64,000 nt of DNA from Leucobacter ruminantium (GTDB lineage: Bacteria > Actinomycetota > Actinomycetes > Actinomycetales > Microbacteriaceae), in assembly GCF_017565705.1 (NCBI RefSeq), contig NZ_JAGDYL010000001.1, positions 248,001 through 312,000 of the forward strand, given 5' to 3'. The number at the start of each line of letters is the position of its first letter. The first letter of the stretch is position 1. Positions 8,143 through 21,321 of this stretch are shown one piece after another. Below the pieces are notes generated by a model that was given only the letters and a program-made list of their open reading frames with translations, had not been told where the DNA came from and ran no database searches. A program made the translations under genes and the position numbers.

Positions 8143-9495
8143 ATGAGCCAAGCCACTGTCACCGAAGCCAGCATCCCCCAGGAACGTCTCGTCGTCACCG
8201 AGATCCCCGGACCCCGCTCACGGGAGCTGCACGCCAGGCGACAGGCGGTCGTGCCTCCCGGGGTGCACAGCGTGCTCCCCGTCTACATCGAGCGCGCCCA
8301 CGACTCCGTGCTGGTCGACGTCGACGGCAACCGGATCATCGACGTCTGCGGCGGCATCGGCGTCACGACGATCGGCCACACCGACGACGCCGTCGTCGAA
8401 GCCGCCCGCGAGCAGCTGGGCAGGGTCACCCACACGCTCTTCACCATGACGCCCTACGAGCCCTATGTGCGCGTCGCCGAGTTCCTCGCGCAGCACGTTC
8501 CCGGTTCCACCCCCGAGAGCCCCTACAAGACCCTGCTCATGAACTCGGGCGCCGAAGCGGTCGAGAACGGCGTCAAGATCGCCCGCAAGCACACCGGCCG
8601 CCCCGGCGTGGCCGTGCTCGAGCACGCCTACCACGGCCGCACCATGCTGACGAGCAGCATGAACTTCAAGGGCGCACCCTACGCTCAGGGCTACGGCCCG
8701 CGCGCCGGCGACATCTACAAGGCCCCCAACTCCTACCCGCTGCACGACGGACTCACCGGCCCCGAGGCCGCGGCGCGCACCATCAAGTACCTCGAGAAGG
8801 TCGCGGGGGCCGAGGATCTCGCGTGCCTCGTCGTCGAGCCCATCCAGGGCGAGGGCGGCTTCATCGTGCCCGCCGACGGCTACCTGCCCGCGCTCGCCGA
8901 GTGGTGCCGCGCGAACGGCATCGTGTTCATCGCCGACGAGGTGCAGGCCGGCATGGCCCGCACCGGCACCGTCTTCTCCATCGAGCAGTTCGGCGTCGAG
9001 CCCGACATCGTGCTCTCGGCGAAGGGCATCGCGGGCGGGCTCCCCCTCGCGGGCATCACCGGCCGCGCCGAGATCATGGACAAGTCGCAGCCCGGCGGCC
9101 TCGGCGGCACCTTCGGCGGCAACCCGGTGTCGTGCGCCGCAGCGGTCGCCGTCTTCGAGCAGATCGAGCAGCAGGGCCTGCTGACCGAGGCGAAGCGCAT
9201 CGAGGCGACCTTCGGCTCGGCGCTGCGCCGCCTCGCCGAGAAGCACGAGAGCATCGCCGAGGTGCGCGGCAAGGGCGCGATGCTCGCGATCGAGTTCGTC
9301 AAGCCCGGCACCCTGGAGCCCGACACCGAGCTCGTGACGCACGTCATCGACTTCGCAGCGCAGCGCGGCGTGCTGCTGCTCTCGAGCGGCGTCTACAACC
9401 AGGCGATCCGCTTCCTGCCCTCGCTCAAGATGACCGATGCGCTCATCGAGGACGTCGTGAGCGTGCTCGATGAGGCGCTCAGCGCGCGCGCGTAG
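8143..9495 (+). CDS. gabT: 4-aminobutyrate--2-oxoglutarate transaminase
   Basis: A 450-residue class III PLP aminotransferase that moves the amino group of GABA to 2-oxoglutarate, giving succinate semialdehyde. The PLP lysine is Lys294 in SAKGIAGGLPL; LLMNSGAEAVENGVKIAR, EPIQGEGGFI and FIADEVQAGMARTG are the expected cofactor and substrate motifs. Related enzymes act on 5-aminovalerate or other omega-amines, so specificity is inferred. It is a monocistronic gene ending at a strong hairpin. An amine-degrading cluster 48 kb to the right could feed it, but no physical link exists. Confidence 0.93.
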   Translation: MSQATVTEASIPQERLVVTEIPGPRSRELHARRQAVVPPGVHSVLPVYIERAHDSVLVDVDGNRIIDVCGGIGVTTIGHTDDAVVEAAREQLGRVTHTLFTMTPYEPYVRVAEFLAQHVPGSTPESPYKTLLMNSGAEAVENGVKIARKHTGRPGVAVLEHAYHGRTMLTSSMNFKGAPYAQGYGPRAGDIYKAPNSYPLHDGLTGPEAAARTIKYLEKVAGAEDLACLVVEPIQGEGGFIVPADGYLPALAEWCRANGIVFIADEVQAGMARTGTVFSIEQFGVEPDIVLSAKGIAGGLPLAGITGRAEIMDKSQPGGLGGTFGGNPVSCAAAVAVFEQIEQQGLLTEAKRIEATFGSALRRLAEKHESIAEVRGKGAMLAIEFVKPGTLEPDTELVTHVIDFAAQRGVLLLSSGVYNQAIRFLPSLKMTDALIEDVVSVLDEALSARA

Positions 9496-9507
9496 CGCGG
9501 CGTTCTC

Positions 9508-9543
9508 GGCCGACCGGCGGTGAGGGGTCCCTCTCCGCCGGTC
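9508..9543. terminator. Bidirectional terminator between gabT and PP2C gene
   Basis: Perfect 11-bp inverted repeat (9508-9518 and 9533-9543, arm CCGACCGGCGG) with a 14-nt loop in the gap between two convergent genes. Confidence 0.75.
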
Positions 9544-9585
9544 GGGCGGGGCGCACTGAGACGACGGGAGGGATCCCTCGCGGAT

Positions 9586-10425
9586 TCAGGCCCCGTCGAG
9601 TTCGATGCCAGCCGCTTCGATGCTGCCGGTGTCGATCACATCGCCGACGGCGTGCACGTCGATGACGATGACCGTGACGTTGTCGCGCCCCATGTTCTCG
9701 AGCGCCTCGTGCACGAGGGTGCGCGCAGCGGCCTCCGCCGTCGGCTGCGTGGCGAGGAAGTGCTGGATGCCGATATCGGTGAGCTCCTTGGTGAGCCCGT
9801 CGGAGCAGATCAGCAGCCTCTGACCGGGGATCAGAGCGAGCGAGGTGTAGTCGGGGATCGGCGCCTCGTTGAAGCCGACGGCGCGCGTGATCACGTTGGC
9901 GTGCGGATGCACCTCCGCCTCCTCCTCGGTGATCGCACCGGTGTCGATGAGGTGCTGCACGACCGAGTGGTCGACCGTGATCTGGCTGAGCGCGCCCTTG
10001 AAGTACTGGTAGACGCGGGAGTCGCCGATGTTGAAGACCCGCCACGTCGGGGCATCGGCGCAGCTGTCGATACTGACACCGGTCACGGTGGTGCCCGCCC
10101 CGAGCTCGGTCTCGCCCGCATCGAGTTCGATGTCGTCGACGGCGTCGCCGAGCACCGCGTCGATGTCGGCCTGAGAGACGCTTTCGCGCCCGCCGAGTTC
10201 GGCGAGGCGCCGCACCACGGCGGCCGAGGCGATCTCGCCTGCGGAGTGACCGCCCATGCCGTCGGCGACCGCGAAGATCGGGGGCGACACGACATAGCTG
10301 TCCTGGTTGGTCTCGCGCCGTCGGCCGACATCGGTGAGCGCGAACCACGAGAGTTCGATCTCGAGGTCGCAGTCGGGACGGTAGCGCAGGCGCCTGCGTG
10401 CCGCGTTCGTGCCGCGTTCCGTCAT
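9586..10425 (-). CDS. PP2C-family serine/threonine phosphatase
   Basis: A 279-residue soluble PPM/PP2C phosphatase, which removes phosphate from Ser/Thr in a Mn/Mg-dependent manner. Metal and catalytic motifs are all present: RETNQDSYV, FAVADGMGGHSAGE, GDSRVYQY, LLICSDGLTKE and GRDNVTVIVID. Unlike mycobacterial PstP it has no membrane segment or extracytoplasmic domain, and it is not next to FHA, PASTA-kinase or cell-division genes. The start follows AAAGGAAG. What it dephosphorylates is unknown. Confidence 0.92.
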   Translation of the reverse strand: MTERGTNAARRRLRYRPDCDLEIELSWFALTDVGRRRETNQDSYVVSPPIFAVADGMGGHSAGEIASAAVVRRLAELGGRESVSQADIDAVLGDAVDDIELDAGETELGAGTTVTGVSIDSCADAPTWRVFNIGDSRVYQYFKGALSQITVDHSVVQHLIDTGAITEEEAEVHPHANVITRAVGFNEAPIPDYTSLALIPGQRLLICSDGLTKELTDIGIQHFLATQPTAEAAARTLVHEALENMGRDNVTVIVIDVHAVGDVIDTGSIEAAGIELDGA

Positions 10426-10452
10426 CGCTTCCTTTCCAGAGACGTCCGTGCA

Positions 10453-10458
10453 ATCCTA
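10453..10458 (-). promoter_or_regulatory. -10 box of the PP2C gene
   Basis: TAGGAT on the minus strand, ~27 nt upstream of the ATG, leaving room for a short leader with an AAGGAA ribosome-binding site. Confidence 0.4.
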
Positions 10459-10608
10459 CCCCGAACCGCGAGCCGTCTCGTTCCATCGGCGCCTATGCGA
10501 CGGCTTTCGCGGGGTCGCCCTCGGCCCGATGGTCGGCGCCCCGGGCCCGCCGCGGTCGGGTGCCCATCGCAGCGCGGCACCGTACCGGCCCCCACCGCGG
10601 CACGGGGC

Positions 10609-11532
10609 TCAGCCCATCGGCGCATGCGCTCGCATGAACTCCTCGACCTCGGTCCGCTCGGCATAGGAGGGCTGCGCCCCCATGCGCTGCACGGCCACGG
10701 CCGACACGGCGGTCGCGAAGCCGACGGCCCGCCGCAGTCCCTTCCCCGCCGCCAGTTCGGCCGCGAGCGCGCCCACGAAGGCGTCGCCGGCCCCGGTGGT
10801 GTCCACGGCGCGCACGCGATAGGCGGGGGTTTCGCTGCAGCCCTCGTCGTCGAGCACGAGCGCTCCGTGCTCGCCGAGCGTGATCACGACGGACCGCGCA
10901 CCGGCGTCGCGCAGCCCCTCCGCGAGCGCGCGGAAGTCGGATCCCTCCCCCGCCCCGAGCACGTCCCGTGCCTCGTGCTCGTTCACGACGAGCGGATCGC
11001 AGAGCCGCAGGGTATCGGGATCGAGGCGCACCGAGGGCGCCGCATTGAACAGCACGCGCGCGCCGCTCGCGTCGCCGATGCGTGCGGCCTCGACCGCGGT
11101 GGCGAGCGGGATCTCGAGGCTGATCACGACGACCTTCGCGGCGCCGAGCACCCCGCTCGCGCCGCGCAGCCGTTCCACGGTCATCTCGGCGTTGGCGCCC
11201 GGGGAGACCACGATGGAGTTCTCACCGTCGGGCGTGACGAAGATCACGGCTGTGCCGCTCGGACGCTCCACGATCACGAGTGAATCGGTTCGCACGCCGG
11301 CTGCGGCGAGTCGCTCGCGCAGAAACTCGCCGTTGCCGTCGCGGCCCACGCACCCGAGGAATGAGACGTTCGCGCCCGATCGGGCCGCCGCTGCGGCCTG
11401 GTTCGCCCCCTTGCCGCCGGGGAGCGTGCGCAGTTCGCCGCCGAGCAGGGTCTCTCCCCCACCCGGCCGGCGCGGCACCTCGACCACCAGGTCGGCATTG
11501 GCGCTCCCCACGACCACCACGTCACTGCGCAC
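10609..11532 (-). CDS. rbsK: Ribokinase
   Basis: A 307-residue PfkB-family kinase that phosphorylates D-ribose at O5. The two signatures are the N-terminal LPGGKGANQAAAAARSG and the C-terminal DTTGAGDAFVGALAAELA with the catalytic Asp. The N-terminus VVVVGSANADLVVEVP is typical of RbsK; other PfkB sugars cannot be excluded because no ribose transporter is adjacent (the RbsABC-like importer near 50 kb is distant). GTG start with GGAGGAGGAG upstream. Between it and the PP2C gene lie 183 bp without a gene. Confidence 0.9.
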   Translation of the reverse strand: MRSDVVVVGSANADLVVEVPRRPGGGETLLGGELRTLPGGKGANQAAAAARSGANVSFLGCVGRDGNGEFLRERLAAAGVRTDSLVIVERPSGTAVIFVTPDGENSIVVSPGANAEMTVERLRGASGVLGAAKVVVISLEIPLATAVEAARIGDASGARVLFNAAPSVRLDPDTLRLCDPLVVNEHEARDVLGAGEGSDFRALAEGLRDAGARSVVITLGEHGALVLDDEGCSETPAYRVRAVDTTGAGDAFVGALAAELAAGKGLRRAVGFATAVSAVAVQRMGAQPSYAERTEVEEFMRAHAPMG

Positions 11533-11584
11533 GATGCTCCTCCTCCGGCTGCGACACTACGGTTCATCCTGGCACGGAGCGGCG

Positions 11585-12373
11585 TCAAGCCGAGTCGGCT
11601 GCTGCGGCCGGAGCTCCCAGGTCGGTGACGAGCGTGATGGTGCGCGCGTCCTCGTCGCAGTCCATCTCGAGACCCTCGGAGCGGGCCCAGGCGAGCAGCC
11701 CCGCGGGGTCTGAGATATTCGCGAGGGATCGGGCGAGGCGCCGCACGAGATCGCCCTTCGCGGCCTTGTTGAAGTGGTTGAGTGCACGCGTGCGACCGTC
11801 CTTCCCGCGCTGCACCACATGCAGGAACCACCCCACGCCGTCCGGCAACGGCGCGAGCGCGGCGTAGTCCTGCGAGCGCAGGTCGAGCACGAAGGCGTCG
11901 CCGTCCCATTCGAGGGCCGAATGGGCCTCGCTCCAGATGCGCTTGAGCGGCGCGCCGAGGCCTGGTAGCCGTGACCCTGCGGAGAGGCGGTAGGCGGGGA
12001 TCGGGTCGCCCGCTGCCACGAGGCCGAAGAGCGCCGACTGCACCGCGGCGTGCTCGTCGAGCCAGGCTCGCGCCTCCGAAGTCAGCGTACCGACGTCGAG
12101 CGCGTCGTACAGCACCCCGGTGTAGCGTTCGATCGCCGCCATCGTGCCGCTCGTCTCGAGTTCGAGGTTGTGCGCGAGCTCGCCGCGGTTCTTCACCCCG
12201 AGCTTCAGCGCCTTCGCCGCCGCGTCCTCCTCACCGCTGCTGAGCTCGACGAGCGCGGTGCGCACGCGCTCGCGGGCCTCCGCGAGTGCTCCGTGCGCGC
12301 GCAGCTTATTCGGGGCGAGAGATCCCTCACCTCCGACGCGCTTCGTCTCAGACGGGGGCAGCAGAAGCAGCAC
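11585..12373 (-). CDS. yaaA: YaaA family protein (peroxide stress, DUF328)
   Basis: A 262-residue member of the YaaA family; the E. coli member limits intracellular iron during peroxide stress and binds DNA. Seen: the family N-terminus VLLLLPPSETKR, YTGVLYDALD, and the C-terminal VLDLRSQDYAAL and ALNHFNKAAKGDLVR blocks. The start is taken as the GTG right before LLLLPPSETK, with AAAGGACG 6 nt upstream; an upstream ATG would add 32 low-complexity residues. A perfect palindrome lies 77 bp upstream. Confidence 0.9.
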   Translation of the reverse strand: MLLLLPPSETKRVGGEGSLAPNKLRAHGALAEARERVRTALVELSSGEEDAAAKALKLGVKNRGELAHNLELETSGTMAAIERYTGVLYDALDVGTLTSEARAWLDEHAAVQSALFGLVAAGDPIPAYRLSAGSRLPGLGAPLKRIWSEAHSALEWDGDAFVLDLRSQDYAALAPLPDGVGWFLHVVQRGKDGRTRALNHFNKAAKGDLVRRLARSLANISDPAGLLAWARSEGLEMDCDEDARTITLVTDLGAPAAAADSA

Positions 12374-12449
12374 TGGACGTCCTTTCGGTGGGCATGCATT
12401 CGAGAGCGGGCGGGGTGGGCGCCGCGGGCTTTCGCCCTTCTGCGATCGA

Positions 12450-12474
12450 GGAGTATGCGACATCTGCATACTCC
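12450..12474. promoter_or_regulatory. Perfect palindrome upstream of yaaA (operator candidate)
   Basis: GGAGTATGC-N7-GCATACTCC, two perfect 9-bp arms, AT-richer than the surroundings and ~77 bp upstream of the yaaA GTG. Its position and symmetry fit a dimeric regulator site better than a terminator; the atp terminator is a separate GC-rich hairpin 80 bp away. Confidence 0.5.
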
Positions 12475-12553
12475 GTGAGCGCAGTGTCGAGCGGAAGATC
12501 GTGGCGCCCGCCCCGCCCGCGGCCGACTGTCTGCAGGCGAGCCCCGCAGACGC

Positions 12554-12588
12554 CGAAGGCCGGGGCCCGTGAGGTACCCCGGCCTTCG
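12554..12588 (-). terminator. Terminator of the ATP synthase operon
   Basis: Perfect 12-bp stem (arm CGAAGGCCGGGG at 12554-12565, partner at 12577-12588) with an 11-nt loop, 13 bp after the atpC stop; no U-tract, as common in actinobacteria. Confidence 0.8.
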
Positions 12589-12601
12589 CCGCATAAGGGA
12601 A

Positions 12602-12862
12602 CTAGGCCGCGATCGCTGCCCTTCCCGCCACGATGGTGACGGTGTCGTGGTCGACCGAGAGGAAGCCTCCCTCTGCGTCGACCGTGATCTTCTCACCGTC
12701 GGCGGTGGTCACCCGCACCTCGCCCTGCGCCAGCAGTGCGAGCAGCGGTTCGTGACCACCGAGGATGCCGATCTCGCCCTCGACCGTCTTCGCGACGATC
12801 TGGGAGGCGGTACCCGCCCAGACCTCGCTGTCGGCCGAGACGACACTCACGTTGAGCGCCAT
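12602..12862 (-). CDS. atpC: ATP synthase F1 epsilon subunit (short form)
   Basis: An 86-residue protein consisting only of the N-terminal beta-sandwich (ALNVSVVSADSEVWAGTASQ, GEIGILGGHEPLLALL). The C-terminal two-helix domain that inhibits hydrolysis in E. coli and Bacillus (full length ~130) is absent, a known feature of some actinobacteria. It couples the gamma subunit to the c-ring. It is the last gene of the atp operon, 3 bp after atpD. Confidence 0.97.
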   Translation of the reverse strand: MALNVSVVSADSEVWAGTASQIVAKTVEGEIGILGGHEPLLALLAQGEVRVTTADGEKITVDAEGGFLSVDHDTVTIVAGRAAIAA

Positions 12863-12865
12863 GGC

Positions 12866-15242
<2,377 letters not shown>

Positions 15243-15323
15243 GTCTCTCCTGTAGTGGTCGGGGCTGGCTGGTCGAAGTGGTGCGGGATCGGCGGGGGCT
15301 CGCGCCCCCGCCGGGATCCCTCA

Positions 15324-16949
<1,626 letters not shown>

Positions 16950-17004
16950 TTCGTTTCCTCTGTCTGATCCGGAAGCGCCGCCCCCGGGGGTGAAAAGTAG
17001 TGCC

Positions 17005-17781
17005 CTATGCAGCGAGCTGCTGGCGGAGGTCGTCCAAGCGGGCGCGGACGCTGCCGTCGATCACGTCATCGGCGATCTGAATGCGGACGCCGCCGATGAG
17101 CTCGGGGTCGATGACCGTGGTGATCTTCACCGGACGGCCGGTGGACTGCTCGAGCGCGCGCGCCAGGCGCTCCTGCTGAGCCGCCGAGAGCGGGGCCGCG
17201 ACCGTGACGGTCGCGAGGTCGCTGCCGTTCTGGTCGGCGGCGATGCGAGCGGCGCTACGGAGTGCGGCGTCGAGACGGCGGCCGCGCGGGTTCGCGACCA
17301 GGTGGCTCACGACCGCGACCGCGGAGGCCGAGGTCTTGCCGTCGAGCAAGCGCTGCACGAGCGCGACCTTGCCGACCGGATCGGCGAGCTTGCTGCCCAG
17401 GCTGAGCTGCAGCTCGTGGTTGCGGTCCACCACGTCGGCGACCGCGAGCAGTTCATCGGAGAGCGCCGGGTTGGCGAGGCCCTCGGCGCGCAGGCCGAGC
17501 TCCTCGACGCCCGCGACGAACTCCTCGACGTTCGACCAGCGCGCCTGGACGGCGGCGGCGAGCACGGAGCGCGCGTCAGCGGTCAGCCCGCCGAAGAGCC
17601 GCGCGACGATCTGCCCCTTGGCCTCGGCGCTCGCCGAGGCGTCGCCGAGGGCCGAGGCAAGCGCGGGGCTCTCGGCGATCCGATCCGCGGCCTGCAGCAG
17701 CTCGCCGCCGGTCGCCGGGTCGATTCCCGCCCGCAGCGCGGCGCGCGCCTGGGCCAGTGCTTCGCGTGACGCGCTTCCCAT
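17005..17781 (-). CDS. atpH: ATP synthase F1 delta subunit
   Basis: A 258-residue peripheral-stalk subunit joining the b subunit to the top of F1. It is longer than the ~180 residues of E. coli, as in other actinobacteria. The C-terminal [20 protein letters not shown] motif is the OSCP/delta signature. Its ATG overlaps the atpF stop by one base (TGATG), suggesting coupled translation. Confidence 0.97.
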   Translation of the reverse strand: MGSASREALAQARAALRAGIDPATGGELLQAADRIAESPALASALGDASASAEAKGQIVARLFGGLTADARSVLAAAVQARWSNVEEFVAGVEELGLRAEGLANPALSDELLAVADVVDRNHELQLSLGSKLADPVGKVALVQRLLDGKTSASAVAVVSHLVANPRGRRLDAALRSAARIAADQNGSDLATVTVAAPLSAAQQERLARALEQSTGRPVKITTVIDPELIGGVRIQIADDVIDGSVRARLDDLRQQLAA

Positions 17782-18329
17782 CAGTTCGCCGCCTTCTCGG
17801 ATGCCTCGAGGTCGGCGAGGAAGCGATCGACGAGCGCCGACGCCTTCTGGTCGTCGGAGAGGCTCTCGCCCACGACGCTCGAAGCGAGGCCGAGTGCCAG
17901 CGAACCGACGTCCTTGCGCAGCGAGACCACGGCGCTCTGACGGTCGGCCTCGATCTGGGCCTGTGCGGCCTGCGCGATGCGGGCCTGCTCCGCGAGGGCT
18001 TCCTCACGGGCCTTGGCGCGGATCTTGTCGCCGTCGACGCGGGCGGCCTCGCGGATCTCGCCGGCCTCCTGGCGGGCGCTGGCGAGCTGCGCGGTGTACT
18101 CCTGCAGCGCGGCCTCGGCCTTCGCCTGGGCCTCATCTGCCTTCGCGATGTTGCCCTCGATCGCCTCGGCGCGCGCGTCGAGCATCGCCTGCAGCTTGGG
18201 AAGGAACACCTTCCAGAACGCAATGAGGATGATCGCGAAGACGACCGCAGACCATACGATGTCGTAGGTGGCGGGGAGCAGCGGATTGTGATCCGCTCCC
18301 TCTGCAGCTACGAAGACTGCGTTAATCAT
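17781..18329 (-). CDS. atpF: ATP synthase F0 b subunit
   Basis: A 182-residue stator subunit: one N-terminal membrane helix (VVFAIILIAFWKVFLPKL region) followed by a long, charged Ala/Glu/Lys-rich coiled coil that dimerises and reaches to delta. It lies between atpE and atpH in the standard order. Confidence 0.97.
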   Translation of the reverse strand: MINAVFVAAEGADHNPLLPATYDIVWSAVVFAIILIAFWKVFLPKLQAMLDARAEAIEGNIAKADEAQAKAEAALQEYTAQLASARQEAGEIREAARVDGDKIRAKAREEALAEQARIAQAAQAQIEADRQSAVVSLRKDVGSLALGLASSVVGESLSDDQKASALVDRFLADLEASEKAAN

Positions 18330-18366
18330 CGAGCCTCCCTTTCGAGACTAGGGAAAGGTGAACGGC

Positions 18367-18654
<288 letters not shown>

Positions 18655-19482
18655 TTAGTGCTCTTCAGCCAGCGCGAGCTGGATGTAGACGCCGGTGAGG
18701 ATGGTGAAGATGTAGGCCTGCAGGAACGCGACCAGGATCTCGAAGAGGGTGAACGCGAAGCCGACGACGAAGGTGCCGACGCCGAAGAGCTTGAACAGGC
18801 CCTCACCCTCGATGAGGAAGAAGTTGGTGGCGCTGAAGAACAGCACCAGCAGCAGGTGGCCGACGAGCAGGTTCATCAGGAGTCGAAGCGTCAGCGTCAC
18901 CGGGCGCAGCACGAAGGTCGAGAAGAACTCGATCGGCGTCACGATGATGTAGAGCGGACCGGGCACACCGGCGGGGAACAGCGCGTTCTTGAAGAAGTTG
19001 CCCGGGCTCTTCTTGATGCCGGCGTAGATGAAGGTCACGTACGAGACGACCGCCAGCACGAGCGGCAGGCCGATCACGGCGGAGACGCCGATATTGAAAC
19101 CGGGGATGATGCCCGTGATGTTGAACGACAGGATCGTGAAGAAGATCGCCGTGAGGATCGGGAGGAAGCGACGGCCGTCGACCTTGCCCAGCAGATCCTC
19201 CGCGATGTTGACGCGCACGAAGTCGAGCGCCATCTCGGTGAGCGACTGCCCGCGGGTCGGGATGACTTTCATGTTGCGCGTGCCGAGCCAGAAGAGCAGC
19301 AGGAGCACGAGGGTCATGATCACTCGGATGATCATGATGCGGTTCATCTCGAACGGCGTGCCGTGGAACAGCACCGCATCGGGGAAGAAGTCGGCGATCG
19401 ACGGCGGATGGAAGCCGCCCTCCTCTGCTGCGACGAACAGACTGGGGGTCACGAATTGCATAGCGTTAGCGAACAGCGCCAT
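18655..19482 (-). CDS. atpB: ATP synthase F0 a subunit
   Basis: A 275-residue membrane protein with five to six helices forming the proton half-channels. The essential arginine lies in RLLMNLLVGHLLL, and SFNITGIIPGF and FEILVAFLQAYIFTIL match the family. The ATG of MALFANAMQF was chosen; AGGAG lies very close, so the next ATG at 19461 or a leaderless start remain possible. It is 150 bp after the atpI-like gene. Confidence 0.96.
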   Translation of the reverse strand: MALFANAMQFVTPSLFVAAEEGGFHPPSIADFFPDAVLFHGTPFEMNRIMIIRVIMTLVLLLLFWLGTRNMKVIPTRGQSLTEMALDFVRVNIAEDLLGKVDGRRFLPILTAIFFTILSFNITGIIPGFNIGVSAVIGLPLVLAVVSYVTFIYAGIKKSPGNFFKNALFPAGVPGPLYIIVTPIEFFSTFVLRPVTLTLRLLMNLLVGHLLLVLFFSATNFFLIEGEGLFKLFGVGTFVVGFAFTLFEILVAFLQAYIFTILTGVYIQLALAEEH

Positions 19483-19543
19483 TCTCCTGATTCGGGATGC
19501 GGCCGCGGGCCGCAATGCGTCGAACGATGGTCGTGCCCCCGGC

Positions 19544-19596
19544 AGTGTACCGGCACACACGCATAGCGCGGCCTCGCAGGGAACTCTCACATCCTA
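19544..19596 (-). promoter_or_regulatory. Candidate promoter(s) of the atpBEFHAGDC operon
   Basis: In the 150-bp gap before atpB, TAGGAT (19591-19596) and TACACT (19544-19549), both read on the minus strand, are plausible -10 boxes giving leaders of about 55-100 nt. No clear -35 supports either. Confidence 0.3.
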
Positions 19597-19632
19597 CCAA
19601 GGATTTCGCCCCAGGTGAAACCGCGGGCCGAG

Positions 19633-20106
19633 CTACTCTCCGACGCCGCCGATCACCGGGATGCGCGACTTCGCGATGACGACGGCGTCGATCACGAGCG
19701 AGACGAGCACTGCCGCGACGATGCCGATGAAGAGGATCACCGGGTCGAGCCACGGCTGATCCCTCAGAAGCAGCGAAGTGACGATGAAGATGACGAACTT
19801 GAGGATCCAGCTGCCCAGCACGATCGCGAAGAACAGCGCGAGATACGAGGGGGACTCGATGAAGCGGTTCGCGAAGGCGATGCTGCCGACCGTGAGCACC
19901 AGGAAGAAGCCGCCCATGGCGGTGCCGATCACTCCGCCGATGAGCCCCGGCGCGCCGGAGACCAGCCAGCCGATGCCCGCGAAAGCCGCGACGAGCACCG
20001 CGGTGACCACGAGCCCCCAGCGCAGCGCGCGCATGAGCACGGGCTGCGATGTCGGCATCGCGATCGCGGGCTTCTCGACGGGGTCGGGCATGGAGGGATC
20101 GCTCAC
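19633..20106 (-). CDS. AtpI-like four-helix membrane protein
   Basis: A 157-residue protein with four predicted membrane segments (ALRWGLVVTAVLVAAFAG, LIGGVIGTAMGGFFLVL, LALFFAIVLGSWILKFVIF, PVILFIGIVAAVLVSLVID). Position directly ahead of atpB and the fold pattern match the ATP synthase I / AtpI group, thought to help Mg2+ supply or c-ring assembly. The GTG start overlaps the wecA stop by 4 nt. Confidence 0.8.
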   Translation of the reverse strand: MSDPSMPDPVEKPAIAMPTSQPVLMRALRWGLVVTAVLVAAFAGIGWLVSGAPGLIGGVIGTAMGGFFLVLTVGSIAFANRFIESPSYLALFFAIVLGSWILKFVIFIVTSLLLRDQPWLDPVILFIGIVAAVLVSLVIDAVVIAKSRIPVIGGVGE

Positions 20107-21320
20107 TCGGGAGTCCTTTCACTCGCCGGGGCACCCGAGTGCTCCGGCGCTTCGGCGGCGGTGGTCTTCGCCGGCGTGCGAGGCGCGCGCCGGCTCAACG
20201 GTAGCAAGCCGCGCTGAACGGCGGCCTCGCGGATGCGCTGCGCAGGGAACAGCAGCAGCACGAGGCACGCCGCTCCCCCGACGAGCAGCACGAGCGACGG
20301 CAGCGCGAAGCTCTGCAGCGTGAACACCAGGAGCACCGCGACCGACAGCACGGCCGTGCCGAGGTAGAAGACGAGCACCGCCTGCAGCGGCGAGTGTCCC
20401 CTGTCGAGCAGTCGGTGGTGCAGGTGCTGGCGGTCGGCCGTGAAGGGGCTCTTGCCCGCTTTGAGGCGGCGCACGACGGCGAGGATGAAGTCGGCGAGGG
20501 GCAGCGCGAGCACGGCGACGGGCAGGATGATCGGGATGTAGCTCGCGAGCACCAGCTTCTGGTCGAGGGCTCCGGGGTTCAGCTGCCCGGTCACCGACAC
20601 GGTCGACGTCGCCATGAGCAGACCGACGAGCAGCGCGCCCGTGTCGCCCATGAACATGTGGGCGCGGTGCCAGTTGAACGGCAGGAAGCCGGCGCAGATG
20701 CCGAACACGACCGCTGCGATGAGGCTCGCGATCGCTACCGAGTCGACGTGCCCGATGCGGTCGTCGAGAATGCGGGTGTAGGCGAAGAACGCGGCGTTGG
20801 CGATGATGGCGACCCCCGCCACGAGGCCGTCGAGGCCGTCGACGAAGTTGACCGCGTTCATCACGAGCGTCATCAGGAAGACGGTGATCACGAAGTTGAC
20901 CGCGGGCGAGCCGACGATGAGCGTGTCGCCGAGCGGCAGCGAGACGATCTGCAGGCCGTTCCAGGCGAGCAGGCCGGCTGCGGCGAGCTGCGCGGCGAGC
21001 TTGATCATCCAGTCGAGATCGAGCAGGTCGTCGAGCACGCCGATGCCCGCGATGATGGTGCACGCCCCCATGAGCGCCCACATCTCGGGCCCGTTGGCGA
21101 ACAGCTCGGAGAACTCGGGCCGCACCGCCGCGACCGCGAAGGCGACGAGCAGGCCGATGAACATCGCGATGCCGCCCAGCCTCGGGGTCGGGGTGCTGTG
21201 CACGTCGCGCTCGCGCACCTCGGGGGCGAGGCGCAGGCGGCGGCTCATCCGCAGCACTCCGAACGACACCGCCGCGGTCACGACGGCCGCGACGAGCACG
21301 ATCACGAGGTAGGCGGTCAC
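20103..21320 (-). CDS. wecA: Undecaprenyl-phosphate GlcNAc-1-phosphate transferase (MraY/WecA family)
   Basis: A 405-residue polytopic membrane enzyme with about eleven helices that transfers a sugar-1-phosphate to undecaprenyl phosphate, starting wall polymer or arabinogalactan-like glycan synthesis. Seen: STPTPRLGGIAMF near the N-terminus, the Asp-rich NFVDGLDGLVAG and GDTGALLVG motifs, and the HLHHRLLDRGHS cytoplasmic loop of the WecA group. Tightly linked to tsaC (one base between the genes) and to atpI, the normal order in this group. Confidence 0.93.
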   Translation of the reverse strand: MTAYLVIVLVAAVVTAAVSFGVLRMSRRLRLAPEVRERDVHSTPTPRLGGIAMFIGLLVAFAVAAVRPEFSELFANGPEMWALMGACTIIAGIGVLDDLLDLDWMIKLAAQLAAAGLLAWNGLQIVSLPLGDTLIVGSPAVNFVITVFLMTLVMNAVNFVDGLDGLVAGVAIIANAAFFAYTRILDDRIGHVDSVAIASLIAAVVFGICAGFLPFNWHRAHMFMGDTGALLVGLLMATSTVSVTGQLNPGALDQKLVLASYIPIILPVAVLALPLADFILAVVRRLKAGKSPFTADRQHLHHRLLDRGHSPLQAVLVFYLGTAVLSVAVLLVFTLQSFALPSLVLLVGGAACLVLLLFPAQRIREAAVQRGLLPLSRRAPRTPAKTTAAEAPEHSGAPASERTPE

Positions 21321-21321
21321 A

